Assembly (NCBI GenBank): GCA_018971185.1
Contig: JAGXBH010000019.1
Span: 1 to 38,130, forward strand
Source: Acidobacteriota bacterium
GTDB taxonomy: Bacteria > Actinomycetota > Acidimicrobiia > Acidimicrobiales > RAAP-2
DNA length: 38,130 bases
Direction: 5' to 3'
The notes under the pieces are model-generated. The model worked only from the letters and a program-made list of their open reading frames with translations. It made no database searches and was not told the origin of the DNA. The translations under genes were made by a program, and so were the position numbers. How positions within the stretch are numbered: the first letter of the stretch is position 1; each line of letters starts with the position of its first letter. Shown here piece by piece: positions 15,982 to 24,951 of the stretch.

Positions 15982-16722
15982 ATGACCCACGACCTGCGCG
16001 CCGAGACGATCACCATATCCGGACACGGCGGCGACGAGATCGAGGCCTACCTCGGCCTGCCCACCGACGTGGACACGTGCGGCTCGATCGTCGTGATCCA
16101 CCACATGCCCGGTTACGACGAGGCGACCAAGGAGATCGTGCGCAAGTTCGCCGCGAACGGTTACGCCGCCCTGATGCCCAACCTCTACCACCGCGAGGCC
16201 CCGGGCGCCGCTCCCGACGACGCCGCCGCCACGGCCCGCGCGTCGGGTGGGGTCCCCGACGAACGCTTGGTGGGTGACGTCGCGGGGGCCATGGCCCACC
16301 TGCGTTCGCTCGCCACGTCGAACTCGAAGGTCGCCTCCATCGGTTATTGCTCGGGTGGACGTCAGTCGCTCCTCGCCGGATGTCGACTCCCCCTCGACGC
16401 GGTGATCGACTGCTACGGGGCCTTCACGGTCGTCGACTCCCCCGCCGAGTCCCCCCTGCGGGCGACGGCGATCGTGGCCGAGGTGGGGAACCTGCGGGGT
16501 CCGGTACTCGGACTCTTCGGTGCCGACGACCAGTACCCGTCACCGGAGCAGAATCAGGTGCTCGCCGACGCCCTCACCGCGGCCGGCAAGGACTACCACT
16601 TCCGCACCTTCGACGGTGCGGCCCACGCCTTCTTCAACGTCGACCGCCCGAGTTTCCGTCCCGAGGCGGCGCTGGAGGGGTGGCGCGAGGTGTTCAGCTT
16701 CCTCGAGAGGACGGTCGCCTGA
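15982..16722 (+). CDS. Dienelactone hydrolase family protein
   Basis: 246 residues, alpha/beta-hydrolase fold. The nucleophile is a cysteine in GYCSGG (Cys123), with Asp182 or Asp183 in GADDQY and His215 in GAAHAFF, the classic DLH triad. VVIHHMPGYDEATKEIVRKF is the oxyanion/cap region. Such enzymes open lactones (carboxymethylenebutenolidase) or act on related esters; the neighbourhood has no chlorocatechol genes, so the substrate is open. A strong GAGGAGGAG precedes the ATG. The stop shares one base with the next ATG. Confidence 0.93.
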   Translation: MTHDLRAETITISGHGGDEIEAYLGLPTDVDTCGSIVVIHHMPGYDEATKEIVRKFAANGYAALMPNLYHREAPGAAPDDAAATARASGGVPDERLVGDVAGAMAHLRSLATSNSKVASIGYCSGGRQSLLAGCRLPLDAVIDCYGAFTVVDSPAESPLRATAIVAEVGNLRGPVLGLFGADDQYPSPEQNQVLADALTAAGKDYHFRTFDGAAHAFFNVDRPSFRPEAALEGWREVFSFLERTVA

Positions 16723-16997
16723 TGTGCACGTACCAGACGGCGAACATCGAACTTCGCGCCAGCGGCAAGACTCTCGAGGGCTGGGTGGGCATGACGAGTG
16801 CGAGCGTGTACTTCGACCACCCCGTACACTTCCCCGCCGGACACGCCCTCATGATCGACGTGCGCAATCAGGAGCGGGGCCCGAGCGCGCGGGTGGCCCT
16901 CGAACTCGACCCCGCCTCGGCAAGAGCCCTGGCCGAGACGATCCTGCTCACCCTGGACCAGGTGCCCGACGTCCTCCTCGCCGAGTCGGGCCACTGA
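16722..16997 (+). CDS. DUF6295-like small protein
   Basis: 91 residues beginning MCTYQTANIELRASGKTLEG, then a beta-rich core (VYFDHPVHFPAGHALMIDVRN) and a C-terminal helix (SARALAETILLTLDQV). This matches the small actinobacterial DUF6295 group as I recall it; no function is known. It overlaps the dienelactone hydrolase stop by one base (TGATG), so the two are translationally coupled, and a functional link is likely. No signal peptide. Confidence 0.75.
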   Translation: MCTYQTANIELRASGKTLEGWVGMTSASVYFDHPVHFPAGHALMIDVRNQERGPSARVALELDPASARALAETILLTLDQVPDVLLAESGH

Positions 16998-17024
16998 CCG
17001 ACGCCCGCCCCACGGCGATGGTGG

Positions 17025-17324
17025 TCATCCCTCGTCGGTCGGTCCCTCCAGGGGGTGCAGATCGGAGTGGCGATCCGCGGTGACGAAGTGGAGTGCCGCA
17101 CCGGTCATCATCGCCGCGCCGAGGATCCCTACGAGGACCGAGCGCGTGTAGGACGCCACCATGACCACCGTGCCCACCACGAACCCCGCCGCGCCCACGA
17201 GTCGGCGCCGGCGGCGTCGCGAGGAGAAACGGACGTGGCCCACGCGGCTGACGAAGTGGGCGTCGTTCTTCAGAGACTCCTCCAGGCTGGTGAGGACCCT
17301 CCTCTCATGTTCCGACAACGGCAT
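17025..17324 (-). CDS. DUF3040 family membrane protein
   Basis: 99 residues. MPLSEHERRVLTSLEESLKN is the signature of DUF3040 (short N-terminal helix with PLSEHEQR..L..IE), followed by an arginine-rich linker (SSRRRRRRLVG) and two short membrane helices (AGFVVGTVVMVASYT, VLVGILGAAMMTGAAL). The ATG has AAGGGGGAG directly upstream. The frame is open upstream to 17621, but composition there is not protein-like. Function unknown; common in actinobacteria near division or regulatory genes. Confidence 0.87.
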   Translation of the reverse strand: MPLSEHERRVLTSLEESLKNDAHFVSRVGHVRFSSRRRRRRLVGAAGFVVGTVVMVASYTRSVLVGILGAAMMTGAALHFVTADRHSDLHPLEGPTDEG

Positions 17325-17778
17325 GGCCTCCCCCTTCACTCGTCCTTCGCCGCGGGAGTCGCTTCGGTGTTCGAAATCCCCATGCGGGTCCCGCCTCGCC
17401 CTCTCTTCACGTCGCCGCCACCGGTGCGTCGGGGACGCCGTCGCGTTCAGTGGGCCTGACACCCACCCAGTGGTCATGGGGCCGCTGAGACCGGGCCACC
17501 GGCGACGGTCATCGACTGATACTCGGTGACGATGACGTCCTTGACTACGCACCAATTTTATCGAACGCCAGGCGGGCGCGCCCTTAAAGAATCTTGCGAA
17601 TGCGCTGGAGGTCCTGGTCACGAGGACGCTGCCTCACGGCCGCGGGCGACACTGCGTCGACCTCGCGTCGCGACACCCGCGGAGGCTCTCTCCCTATGGT
17701 CGGCGAGCCCCGCGCGCCCGAGACCCCAGAGGGTGGCAACGCACATTCACGTCTCCCCCCGCGTGCTCTCGGCGTCGC
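17325..17778. other. 454-bp gap upstream of the DUF3040 gene
   Basis: No convincing gene. On the minus strand TAAAAT (17560-17555) is the only good -10, which would give the DUF3040 mRNA a leader of about 220 nt. Next to it is a 10-bp palindrome, GGGCGCGCCC (17574-17583). The rest is low-complexity GC-rich sequence. Confidence 0.4.
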
Positions 17779-19206
17779 TCAGTGAGCGTTGAAGGCGACG
17801 ACTTGGCGAGACGTGGGCGCCAGCAGCAGGCCCGCACCCACGCTGGGCGTCGAGAAGTGGTTCGAGAGAGGACCCAGGTTCGCGCGCTGGGCGACCTCGC
17901 CCGAGGCGACGTCGATGCCGTAGAGCACACCGTCGGCGCCGATGCTCCACACCCGTCGCCCCACCACGATCGGCGGCCCACCGCCTGAAGTGGCGCGCCA
18001 GAGCACGTCGAGGTGACCGCTGCGACCCACCCGTACGGCGAGCGGACCAGCGGCGCACGGCAAGTAGACCACGTCACCTTGAAACGCAGCGCCACCGTCG
18101 ATGACGTCGCCACAGCCGGAATCGATCTGGGTGAGTTGACCTCCCACGCCGCCGAGGTGCGAGGCCCGCAGCGAGTAGATCCGGCCCGATTTCCCCGTCG
18201 CCACGACGAGGCCGTCGCCCATCACCACCGGCGCCACCGAGAGGTCGGCGTCGCTCGCGTTGTCCTGGACCCACGTCGAGGGAGCGAAGAAGCCCTCGAG
18301 CCTCATCGCCGACGACAGCTCGAGCACCGCGTCGCTGTGGTCGTAGGGCTGGCCCGCACTGGTGACCGAACCATTGCCGGAGGCGACCCAGACGTTACCG
18401 CGCGTATCCACCACCGCGGCCGCGCCTCCCATCCAGACGGCGCCCTCGCGCTGGCCGCGGGCCCGGTCGACCACGAAGGTCGCCTCCGGACCCGACCCGT
18501 CCTCGCGTAGCGACCCGACCACCCCGTGGTAGTTCGCGCAGTCACCGTAGTTCCCCCCCAAGGTGTAGACGAGGCGACCACGGTCGATCGCCAGGCCGCT
18601 TCGATTGAGATACGGCCGCTGGTCGGACGTGGGCGTCGTCACGCCACGTCGCATCATGATCCGACCACTCGTCACGCTGATTCCGTAGATGACGTGACGA
18701 GCCCGCCCGCGGTCGACCTCGAAGGCCATCACGAAGATCTCGCGACGGGCCGCGTCGATCACCGGCGTGCCCGTGATGCCGAGCACCGGCGAGATGTCCC
18801 CACAGGGCAGCGACGACGACGCGACGGGACTCGCCAGGTGCCGACGCCACAGGACCGCGCCATCACTGGCCGAGAGTGCGTAGAGGGAGTCGTTCTGCGT
18901 GGCGACGAGGACCTCGTGGGCGAAGACCAAGGGTTCGCCGTAGAGTTCGCCGTCGAGCACCGGCGACGTCCAGCGTCGCCGCGTGGTGTCCACCTGACTC
19001 ACCCCTCGGGCGACTCCGGCACCGCTGGGGGTCGCGTGGTAACCGAGCCAGTCGGCACTGGGCGACGCGGCCGTCAACGACCCGGCGATCGCGATGGTCT
19101 GCGCGGGCACCACCCAGACCGCCAGAACCGTGGACAGGCCCATCACCCAAGTGCGCGCGAACCCCCGACGTCGTCGCCAGGAGTTGCGCGCCGTCAGTCG
19201 CACCAT
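17779..19206 (-). CDS. Secreted PQQ-like beta-propeller repeat protein
   Basis: 475 residues. A basic N-terminus (about 20 residues) then a hydrophobic export signal (VMGLSTVLAVWVVPAQTIAIA). The body is a beta-propeller of PQQ/quinoprotein type, with blades such as PLVFAHEVLVATQNDSLYAL, LYALSASDGAVLWRR, VIYGISVTSG, VVATGKSGRIYSLRAS, VLYGIDVASGEV. The alternation of 'value-versus-location' blades resembles BamB or quinoprotein dehydrogenase-like proteins, but the catalytic residues of PQQ dehydrogenases are not evident. Probably extracellular or membrane-attached; binding role likely. TAGTCT lies 6 nt before the ATG, indicating a leaderless mRNA. Confidence 0.85.
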   Translation of the reverse strand: MVRLTARNSWRRRRGFARTWVMGLSTVLAVWVVPAQTIAIAGSLTAASPSADWLGYHATPSGAGVARGVSQVDTTRRRWTSPVLDGELYGEPLVFAHEVLVATQNDSLYALSASDGAVLWRRHLASPVASSSLPCGDISPVLGITGTPVIDAARREIFVMAFEVDRGRARHVIYGISVTSGRIMMRRGVTTPTSDQRPYLNRSGLAIDRGRLVYTLGGNYGDCANYHGVVGSLREDGSGPEATFVVDRARGQREGAVWMGGAAAVVDTRGNVWVASGNGSVTSAGQPYDHSDAVLELSSAMRLEGFFAPSTWVQDNASDADLSVAPVVMGDGLVVATGKSGRIYSLRASHLGGVGGQLTQIDSGCGDVIDGGAAFQGDVVYLPCAAGPLAVRVGRSGHLDVLWRATSGGGPPIVVGRRVWSIGADGVLYGIDVASGEVAQRANLGPLSNHFSTPSVGAGLLLAPTSRQVVAFNAH

Positions 19207-19212
19207 AGGTCG

Positions 19213-19218
19213 AGACTA
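19213..19218 (-). promoter_or_regulatory. Leaderless -10 box (TAGTCT) of the PQQ-repeat gene
   Basis: TAGTCT, 6 nt, then ATG at 19206. No Shine-Dalgarno sequence is present. Confidence 0.55.
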
Positions 19219-19432
19219 TTCGTGGCCGTCACGCGATCTCCCAGGGCGTTCACGCAGGGTCTCTCCTCTTCGTGTCACGCCCGCTGTGGAGAGCCCCTTG
19301 GCGACCTCGACGCGCCCGACCACCCGAGACGGGTCAACGACGCGACGTGTCATGACCGAGGGACGTTCCTCAGGTTCGACTGCGGGTGACCTCGATCGCG
19401 CTCACCCACCTCGACGCATCGAACACTGGAAT

Positions 19433-19457
19433 CTGGACACTGGACACTGGACACTGG
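19433..19457. repeat. CTGGACA tandem repeat
   Basis: Three perfect 7-bp units (19433-19453) and a partial fourth. It is non-coding, so copy-number variation would be tolerated. Confidence 0.75.
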
Positions 19458-19494
19458 TCCCGGACCGTGCACCAGGGGTATGCGGACGACGAAA

Positions 19495-19538
19495 GGACCC
19501 CGTCCCTCGGCCGGAGTGCCGGCGCGGGGACGGGGTCC
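19495..19538 (-). terminator. 12-bp perfect hairpin after the Ig-repeat gene
   Basis: GGACCCCGTCCC (19495-19506) and GGGACGGGGTCC (19527-19538) are perfectly complementary with a 20-nt GC-rich loop, starting 6 nt after the Ig-repeat stop. A TTT follows on the minus strand. Confidence 0.8.
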
Positions 19539-19544
19539 GTGAGG

Positions 19545-22500
19545 TCAGGGCTGATACGACGCTCGTGTGGCGATCGAGCCGACCATGAACATATTGCCGG
19601 CGTAGCTCGCGCTCACCTGGGCGGCCTGGCTCGGCTTCAGCACGGCGCGAAGCGTCGCGACGCCGTTGTGGGCGAGGACGCGCCCGAGGACCTTGCCCGC
19701 GAGGTGGAAGGTCACGACGCCACTCGCCTTCGCGCCTCCCGGCGACACCGTCGCCGTCAGCACGTCAGAACGAACCACGACGCGCAACGTGGTGGCGACC
19801 TGCTTCACGTAGTACTTCACCGAAGCCGTCGCCGTGCGGTACCTGACGGGGTCGCTCGGCGTGAACACGGCCGAGACCGTGTGGGTCCCTGGCCACAGCG
19901 GGTGTCCCGTCGCGCTCAACAGCGAGGGGCTCAGCGCCACTCCCTTCACGACAGTCACCGGCGATCCCAGGCGGCGACCGTCGAGGCGGAACTGCACCTT
20001 GCCCGTCGCCGTACCGACCGCGAAGGAGGCCCTGGCGTTCACGCGAAGGGTCTGGGCGTAGCGCAAGCTCTTCGAGCCCGGCGTCACCACCACGGAGGAG
20101 GTCATGGCACCGACCTTGATGCGCATCTGCGTCGTCGCGGCGGCGTGGGTGCCATCACCGGGTTGGCTGATGTTGATCACGCAGGTCCCGACCCCTTGGA
20201 AGCTCAGCGTCGCTCCGCTCAAGGAACACACCCCATTGGTGCTCGTCGCGTCCACCTCGTAGACCACGCCAAGTCCCGAGTCAGTGGTCGCACTGAGGAC
20301 GTAGGTGCCACCCACGCTGGCCACCGGAGCCGGCGGCACCGTGATGACCTGTGGCAGGAGAGCCGGATTCGTCACGCTCGGCGGCGTCACGCTCGGCGGG
20401 ATGACGACGGGGGGACGCGCGACGACATTCATCGTGACGCTCGCCGTCGGCGCCGCCTCGACGATATCGCTACCGGCCTGGTCCGCGTTGATCACGCAGG
20501 CGCCCAACGACGTGAATGTCACCACGTTGCCGACGAGGGTGCAGGCGTCGGGCGACGACGCTGCGGTGTCCAACGTGTAACTGACGGGCAATCCCGCACT
20601 GGACGTGGCCCCCAACGTGTAGTTGAAGCCCAGGTAGACGACCGAGGGTGCGGTGAAGGTGATCACTTGGGGGCGCTTGGTGACGTCGATCGCCAAGGTA
20701 TTGTGGCCGGCGTTGTAGGACGCGTCGCCCGCGACGTCAGCGGCCACGACGCACGTGCCCAGCAGGTTGAAGGTCACCGCGGACCCGCTCACCGAACACA
20801 CGCCGGCACCCGACGACGGGTCGACGCTATAGGTGACGGGGTATCCGGAACTGCTGATCGCCGTCAGTGGCTGGGTGTCGCCCGGATACGCCCCCACCAA
20901 AGGGTCGAAGGCGATGGACTGGTCCTCCACCGCCAGGGCGTTGGGTAGCGACGTCACGTAGACCCCACCCCACCCGGCCGCCGTGGTCGGATCCAACATC
21001 GCGGCGTTGATCGCGAGATGGCCATTGCGCAATCCGTCTCGCTCGAGCCCGAGCGAGGTCACGACCTCGCCGGTGGGGGCGGTGGAATCGAAGCCGACGC
21101 CACTGCCCGCGTCACCCGTACGCACCGCGGCGAGCAGTCGCGGGGACGTGGGCCCCTGGCCCACGTAGATCCCGTCGACGCCGTCGGTCGTCGTCGCCTT
21201 GAAGGCCACCTGGTAACCACTAGTGCCACTCAGACCCGACACGGCCACGAACGCCGACACCCGCCAGCGCGGCGGCTCCATGGTGGCGTCGCCACTGCCC
21301 ACTCCCGGGGGGGCACCCGAGTACACCCAGTACTGGAAGCTGGAGAAGCGAGAGTCGTCGGTCGCCACGGTGGTGAGGGTGTCGGTGGTGGTGTCGTAGA
21401 CGAAGACACCCTGGTGCACCGGCACGAGCGGCGTGTACCCGTTGTCGTGGGCCAGACAGTAGGCGATCAGGTCGGCGTTGCCGTCAGTCGGACAGGTCAA
21501 CGTCGGGCCACTCGTCACCCCACCCCACGACCCCCAGAAGCCGACGTAGCGACCGTCGAAGGAGAGGCCCTCGCCGAAGTTGGAGAAGGTGGCTCCCCCC
21601 TGGCCCGGTACGGCCTCACCGATGCTCGCGACCGTCGTCAGTGCGGGGTTCGGTGTCAGGTCGGCGAGGTAGATGCCGCCCACGGTCGGGTTGTCCTCGT
21701 TGTCCCACCCCGTGAACACCGCTTGCCCGGCGGCGGCACTGGGTGGCGCGGTGGAACCGAAGGTCACCGACGTGCCGGGGATCGTCGTCGACGAATCGGC
21801 GATCAGCTGGACGGCATTGGTCGGACTACTCAGGTCGCGATAGAAGTCACCGGTGAGTCCCGTGGACGTTCCGATGGTGTAGTTGCCCTTGAAGACCAGC
21901 GTGTCGCCGGTGATCGACGACGCGCCCGGGAACTGATCGAACTTCGTGCCGGCCGGCGCACCCGGTACGGAGTAGATCTCGTAACCCGGCACGTTGCCGA
22001 GTAGTGAGACGCCCGTCTCGAGTGACGCACCCGTCGTGACGTAGACCCCACTGGTGCCGGTCTTGGTCGTCGTGAGGTCCGGCAGGGTCACCGACATAAC
22101 CGGCGACGACTGACCGCGCGTCGCGACGTTCGAGCTCGTGGCGTCGATGCGAGGGAATGAGGGGAACTCGTTGAACGTGGCGGCCGTGTTGTTGGGGGCC
22201 GGCACGGTGTCACCCACCTCGGCCACCGTCGAGATCGGTTGGTTCGAACTCGCCATCGAGCGGGTGTAGATACCGCGCACCGGTTGGCCGCCCTGCGCGG
22301 CCTTGGTCCGCGCCCGAAAGACGACGAGACCCGCATCATTGACCGAGGGCTGATTGAAACTGTTGAAGTTCGCACTGGCCGCACCCCCGGGGGGGATGTC
22401 ACTGAAGTTGGCGACCGTCTTCCACTGCAACTGCGTTGATATGGCCGACGCCGAGGGTACCGAGACGACCGTACTCACTCCGGCCACGACCAGGGTCGAG

Positions 22501-22553
22501 GCCAGTAGTACGACGCGAAACCCGCGACTGGGATTCATTCGTGAACTCATCAT
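19545..22553 (-). CDS. Large secreted protein with Ig-like repeats
   Basis: 1002 residues. A signal peptide (FRVVLLASTLVVAGVSTVV ... SASA) ends near residue 37. The N-terminal half (about 40-550) has repeated 'PSVNDAGLVVFRA...GIYT'-like blocks, as in the surface proteins with tandem NxxGxxxF repeats, suggesting a beta-propeller-like fold. Then come three related beta-sandwich modules, each with a Cys pair (GVCSVSG/GTCVV, DACTLVG/GACVI, GVCSLSG/GTCVI), and two terminal Big-type Ig domains (VTPGSKSLRYAQTLRV, and LTATVSPGGAKASGVV). There is no LPXTG or other wall anchor. Ribosome site AGGAGG 7 nt before the first of two adjacent ATGs (22553); TACGTT is a probable -10. Likely surface or matrix adhesion role. 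Confidence 0.83.
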   Translation of the reverse strand: MMSSRMNPSRGFRVVLLASTLVVAGVSTVVSVPSASAISTQLQWKTVANFSDIPPGGAASANFNSFNQPSVNDAGLVVFRARTKAAQGGQPVRGIYTRSMASSNQPISTVAEVGDTVPAPNNTAATFNEFPSFPRIDATSSNVATRGQSSPVMSVTLPDLTTTKTGTSGVYVTTGASLETGVSLLGNVPGYEIYSVPGAPAGTKFDQFPGASSITGDTLVFKGNYTIGTSTGLTGDFYRDLSSPTNAVQLIADSSTTIPGTSVTFGSTAPPSAAAGQAVFTGWDNEDNPTVGGIYLADLTPNPALTTVASIGEAVPGQGGATFSNFGEGLSFDGRYVGFWGSWGGVTSGPTLTCPTDGNADLIAYCLAHDNGYTPLVPVHQGVFVYDTTTDTLTTVATDDSRFSSFQYWVYSGAPPGVGSGDATMEPPRWRVSAFVAVSGLSGTSGYQVAFKATTTDGVDGIYVGQGPTSPRLLAAVRTGDAGSGVGFDSTAPTGEVVTSLGLERDGLRNGHLAINAAMLDPTTAAGWGGVYVTSLPNALAVEDQSIAFDPLVGAYPGDTQPLTAISSSGYPVTYSVDPSSGAGVCSVSGSAVTFNLLGTCVVAADVAGDASYNAGHNTLAIDVTKRPQVITFTAPSVVYLGFNYTLGATSSAGLPVSYTLDTAASSPDACTLVGNVVTFTSLGACVINADQAGSDIVEAAPTASVTMNVVARPPVVIPPSVTPPSVTNPALLPQVITVPPAPVASVGGTYVLSATTDSGLGVVYEVDATSTNGVCSLSGATLSFQGVGTCVINISQPGDGTHAAATTQMRIKVGAMTSSVVVTPGSKSLRYAQTLRVNARASFAVGTATGKVQFRLDGRRLGSPVTVVKGVALSPSLLSATGHPLWPGTHTVSAVFTPSDPVRYRTATASVKYYVKQVATTLRVVVRSDVLTATVSPGGAKASGVVTFHLAGKVLGRVLAHNGVATLRAVLKPSQAAQVSASYAGNMFMVGSIATRASYQP

Positions 22554-22824
22554 TGGTCCACCTCCTGGGTCGCAACTGACCCTCACCGGCAACGTATCGA
22601 GCGCGCGAGCGAGTCGAAAGGGCAGTAGGTCCACTCACGTACGCACCGTGGTGCCACGGTGCTCGTCGTGACGCTTCGGGTGCGACGCGACCGCCGGTCA
22701 ACATCGCGACGCGGACGAAGCGCGAGCTCGCGTGGGTCCGAGATCACGCGGTGACCTTCTCCCCTACTGAGATCGACCGCGGGTTCTTAGGTTGAAGTCG
22801 TAGGTCCTAGTTAAGGAGAAGAAG

Positions 22825-23589
22825 ATGATCACAATGAAGAAGCGATCGCTGGCGGCGCTGATGCTGGTCGCCTCGATGGGCATGACGGTGGTGGCCTCGG
22901 ACGTCGTGGCCACGTCGGCGTACGCGGGGGGTCCTCCCGCCAAGACGTTCGTCCTCGGTGGGACGGTGGTCGCCGTCAACGCACCGCAGCACCAGTTCAC
23001 CGTTCTCGGAGGCGTCACGCGCTACACCATCATGACGACCACGAAGTCGGTGTTCACGCTGAACTCGACTCGTACCACCGGCACGGCCCTGCAGCTCGGA
23101 CAATCGGTGACGGTGCACGGCCTGTTCCGCGCCCGCTACCGGGTCGCCACGTCGGTGATGCTGAAGACACCGGTCCCGGTGCCGATCTCCACGGTCCCGG
23201 CGAGCACCGCGCTCAGTACCGCGCTCACCACGGCCCTGAGTCAAGAGCGCTACGCCCTGGCGACGTATCAGAACATCGTCACGAAGTTGGGCGCGTTCAA
23301 GCCGTTCACTAACATCATCCAGTCAGAGACCCAGCACGTCGCCACGATCACGGCGTTGATGACCGCGCACGCGGTCGCCATCCCGGGCACGGGCACCACT
23401 GGCGCGACCGCGCCGACCACGAGGACGGCGTCGTGTCAGTTGGGTGTGACCATCGAGACGGGCCTGATCTCGATGTACCAGAGCGGCATCACCGCCGCCA
23501 AGGCGTACCCTGACGTCGTGCGGGCGTTCAACAACCTGCTCGACGCGTCGCAGTACGGTCACCTGCCGGCATTCCTGCTCTGCAGCTGA
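22825..23589 (+). CDS. Secreted DUF2202 (ferritin-like) domain protein
   Basis: 254 residues. Signal peptide with ALMLVASMGMTVVASDVVAT and a cut near AYA-GG (about 34). A small beta domain (40-115; FVLGGTVVAVNAPQHQFTVL, QSVTVHGLFRARY) resembles the DUF5666 OB-type fold. The C-terminal part (about 135-254) is a four-helix DUF2202 domain: SQERYALATYQNIVTKLG, the FTNIIQSETQHVATITALM helix with ExxH, and a Cys near TASCQLGVTIETGL. DUF2202 members are thought to be di-metal ferritin-like proteins. Clear AAGGAG before the ATG. It is divergent from the Ig-repeat gene. Confidence 0.85.
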   Translation: MITMKKRSLAALMLVASMGMTVVASDVVATSAYAGGPPAKTFVLGGTVVAVNAPQHQFTVLGGVTRYTIMTTTKSVFTLNSTRTTGTALQLGQSVTVHGLFRARYRVATSVMLKTPVPVPISTVPASTALSTALTTALSQERYALATYQNIVTKLGAFKPFTNIIQSETQHVATITALMTAHAVAIPGTGTTGATAPTTRTASCQLGVTIETGLISMYQSGITAAKAYPDVVRAFNNLLDASQYGHLPAFLLCS

Positions 23590-24129
23590 TCCACGGTGGC
23601 CGCCGACCCGGACGCTCCGGGCCGGCGGCCGCTCACCCCTTGTCACACCGCGTCGTCCCACCACGTCGCCCAGCACGTTGGACAAGCACGTGAGGGCGCG
23701 AGAAGTCCACGGAGCCGCGCCGGGGGGTTTCCCGTTGAACACCGTCACCCAGAGTGACATCGCTGCACCGCCGAGACCGCGCCGAGAGGTAGTCGGGTCC
23801 GTCGACCCGCGTCGAGAGTGCTGATTCGGGCGTCCGACGCACACCCTGCGAGATTATTCCCTCGATTCTTAACGTACCGTTATGTTCGATTGAGAGACTG
23901 GTTCGATGAGCCATCTGAGTCGACGACCTCAATCCGTCGCGAGATCCCCCTGGTCACCCGTCGACCGGAACGGGATCCACACGGGCCGTGGTGACGAGGG
24001 TGCGTCGCGTGGACCCGCGCCCGTCGACGTGGTCCTCGACCTTGGGTCGAGGCCTTCGTGGCACGCGACACCTCGTCGCATCAGTACGATTGTCCGGGTT
24101 CATCCTCACGCCCCCCAGGGAAGGTCACT
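23590..24129. other. 540-bp intergenic stretch before the methyltransferase
   Basis: The left end holds the terminator (23598-23630). An AT-rich patch around 23850-23890 contains TATGTT (23881-23886), a plausible promoter. An ORF of 75 codons (23906-24133) ends in an ATGA overlap with the methyltransferase, but its lower third-position GC (about 65% by my count) and Pro/Arg-rich composition make it doubtful. Confidence 0.45.
23598..23630 (+). terminator. Hairpin after the DUF2202 gene
   Basis: GGCCGCCG (23598-23605) pairs with CGGCGGCC (23623-23630), with a nested CCCGG/CCGGG pair. It starts 9 nt after the stop. No U tract. Confidence 0.75.
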
Positions 24130-24903
24130 ATGAGCAACATCGAAAACGGGCCCTCCGGGCGACACGATTCTTCCGGCGTGCCGTCGTGGAGGACGAAGTT
24201 GGGCACCGCCGTCTCGATCCGGACCCAGACGCGCAAGTGGGGCCGCCGCGCCGACACGTGGGACCAGCACAACGACGCCGGCATGGCCAAGGTGTCGGCT
24301 CGGGCCATCGAGATGTGCGACCTGCGCCCCGGAATGGACTGCGTGGACCTGGGCTGTGGCACGGGACGACTCGCGCTGATCCTGGCGCACGAGGGCGCCA
24401 ACGTCCTCGGTGTCGACGTGAGCCCGGCCATGATCGAAAGGATGCAGGCTCGCGCCACCGCGGAGGGCATCACCACCGTGCGAGGCGTCGCGACGCCGAT
24501 CGAGCGCCTCACGTTGCCCCCCGCCAGCGTCGACCTGGTGATCACCAACTACGCGCTGCACCACTTGGTCGACGCCGACAAGGCCAAGATCGTGACCGCG
24601 GCCTTCGGATGGTTGCGTCCGGGAGGGCAGTTCGTCATCTCGGACATGATGCTCGGGCGAGGGTCCACGACGCGGGACCGCGAGATCATCGCGAGCAAGG
24701 TGCGCTCCATGGCCAAGAAGGGGATACCCGGCTACTGGAGGATCTTGAAGAACGCGGGGCGCTACCTCCTACGGGTGCACGAACGACCGATCACCCCCGA
24801 GGCGTGGAGTCGCCTCTTCGAGGCGGCCGGCTTCCGTGACATCACCGTCAGCGTCGTGGTGCAGGAGGCAGCGGTCGTGCGCGGGACCAAACCCTCGAGC
24901 TAG
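24130..24903 (+). CDS. SAM-dependent methyltransferase
   Basis: 257 residues. Class I methyltransferase of the UbiE/COQ5-like type: motif I CVDLGCGTGRLALIL (about 76-90), VLGVDVSPAMIERM, VDLVITNYALHHLVDADKA as motif IV, and GGQFVISDMMLG as post-motif. The N-terminal VSIRTQTRKWGRRADTWDQH helix resembles quinone/small-molecule methyltransferases. ATG at 24130 has GGGAAGG 7-13 nt upstream; the frame extends to a GTG at 24058. Substrate unknown. The SAM site looks intact. Confidence 0.9.
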   Translation: MSNIENGPSGRHDSSGVPSWRTKLGTAVSIRTQTRKWGRRADTWDQHNDAGMAKVSARAIEMCDLRPGMDCVDLGCGTGRLALILAHEGANVLGVDVSPAMIERMQARATAEGITTVRGVATPIERLTLPPASVDLVITNYALHHLVDADKAKIVTAAFGWLRPGGQFVISDMMLGRGSTTRDREIIASKVRSMAKKGIPGYWRILKNAGRYLLRVHERPITPEAWSRLFEAAGFRDITVSVVVQEAAVVRGTKPSS

Positions 24904-24951
24904 TCGCCGCGGGCCATCGACGGCGCCGTTGGCCCTCACAGGGTTGTGCGC

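Larger units (their letters stand above)
19207..19544. other. 338-bp intergenic region with short tandem repeats and a terminator
   Basis: It lies between two minus-strand genes. It holds the PQQ-protein promoter at the left end, CTGGACA tandem repeats (19433-19457), and the hairpin at 19495-19538. Nothing coding is supported. Confidence 0.5.

Noticed and set aside
17325..17621. Upstream extension of the DUF3040 frame
   Set aside because: The added 99 residues are Arg-rich and unlike the family, and a clear ribosome site precedes the inner ATG.
19433..19457. CTGGACA repeats considered as a mobile-element end
   Set aside because: No inverted partner, no target duplication and no transposase.
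19386..22004. Long plus-strand open frames (up to 520 codons) opposite the Ig-repeat gene
   Set aside because: They mirror the GC-rich codons of the minus-strand gene, are Arg/His/Gly-rich and have no domain.
23906..24133. 75-codon ORF taken as a gene
   Set aside because: Low third-position GC and no motif; kept only as a low-interest finding.
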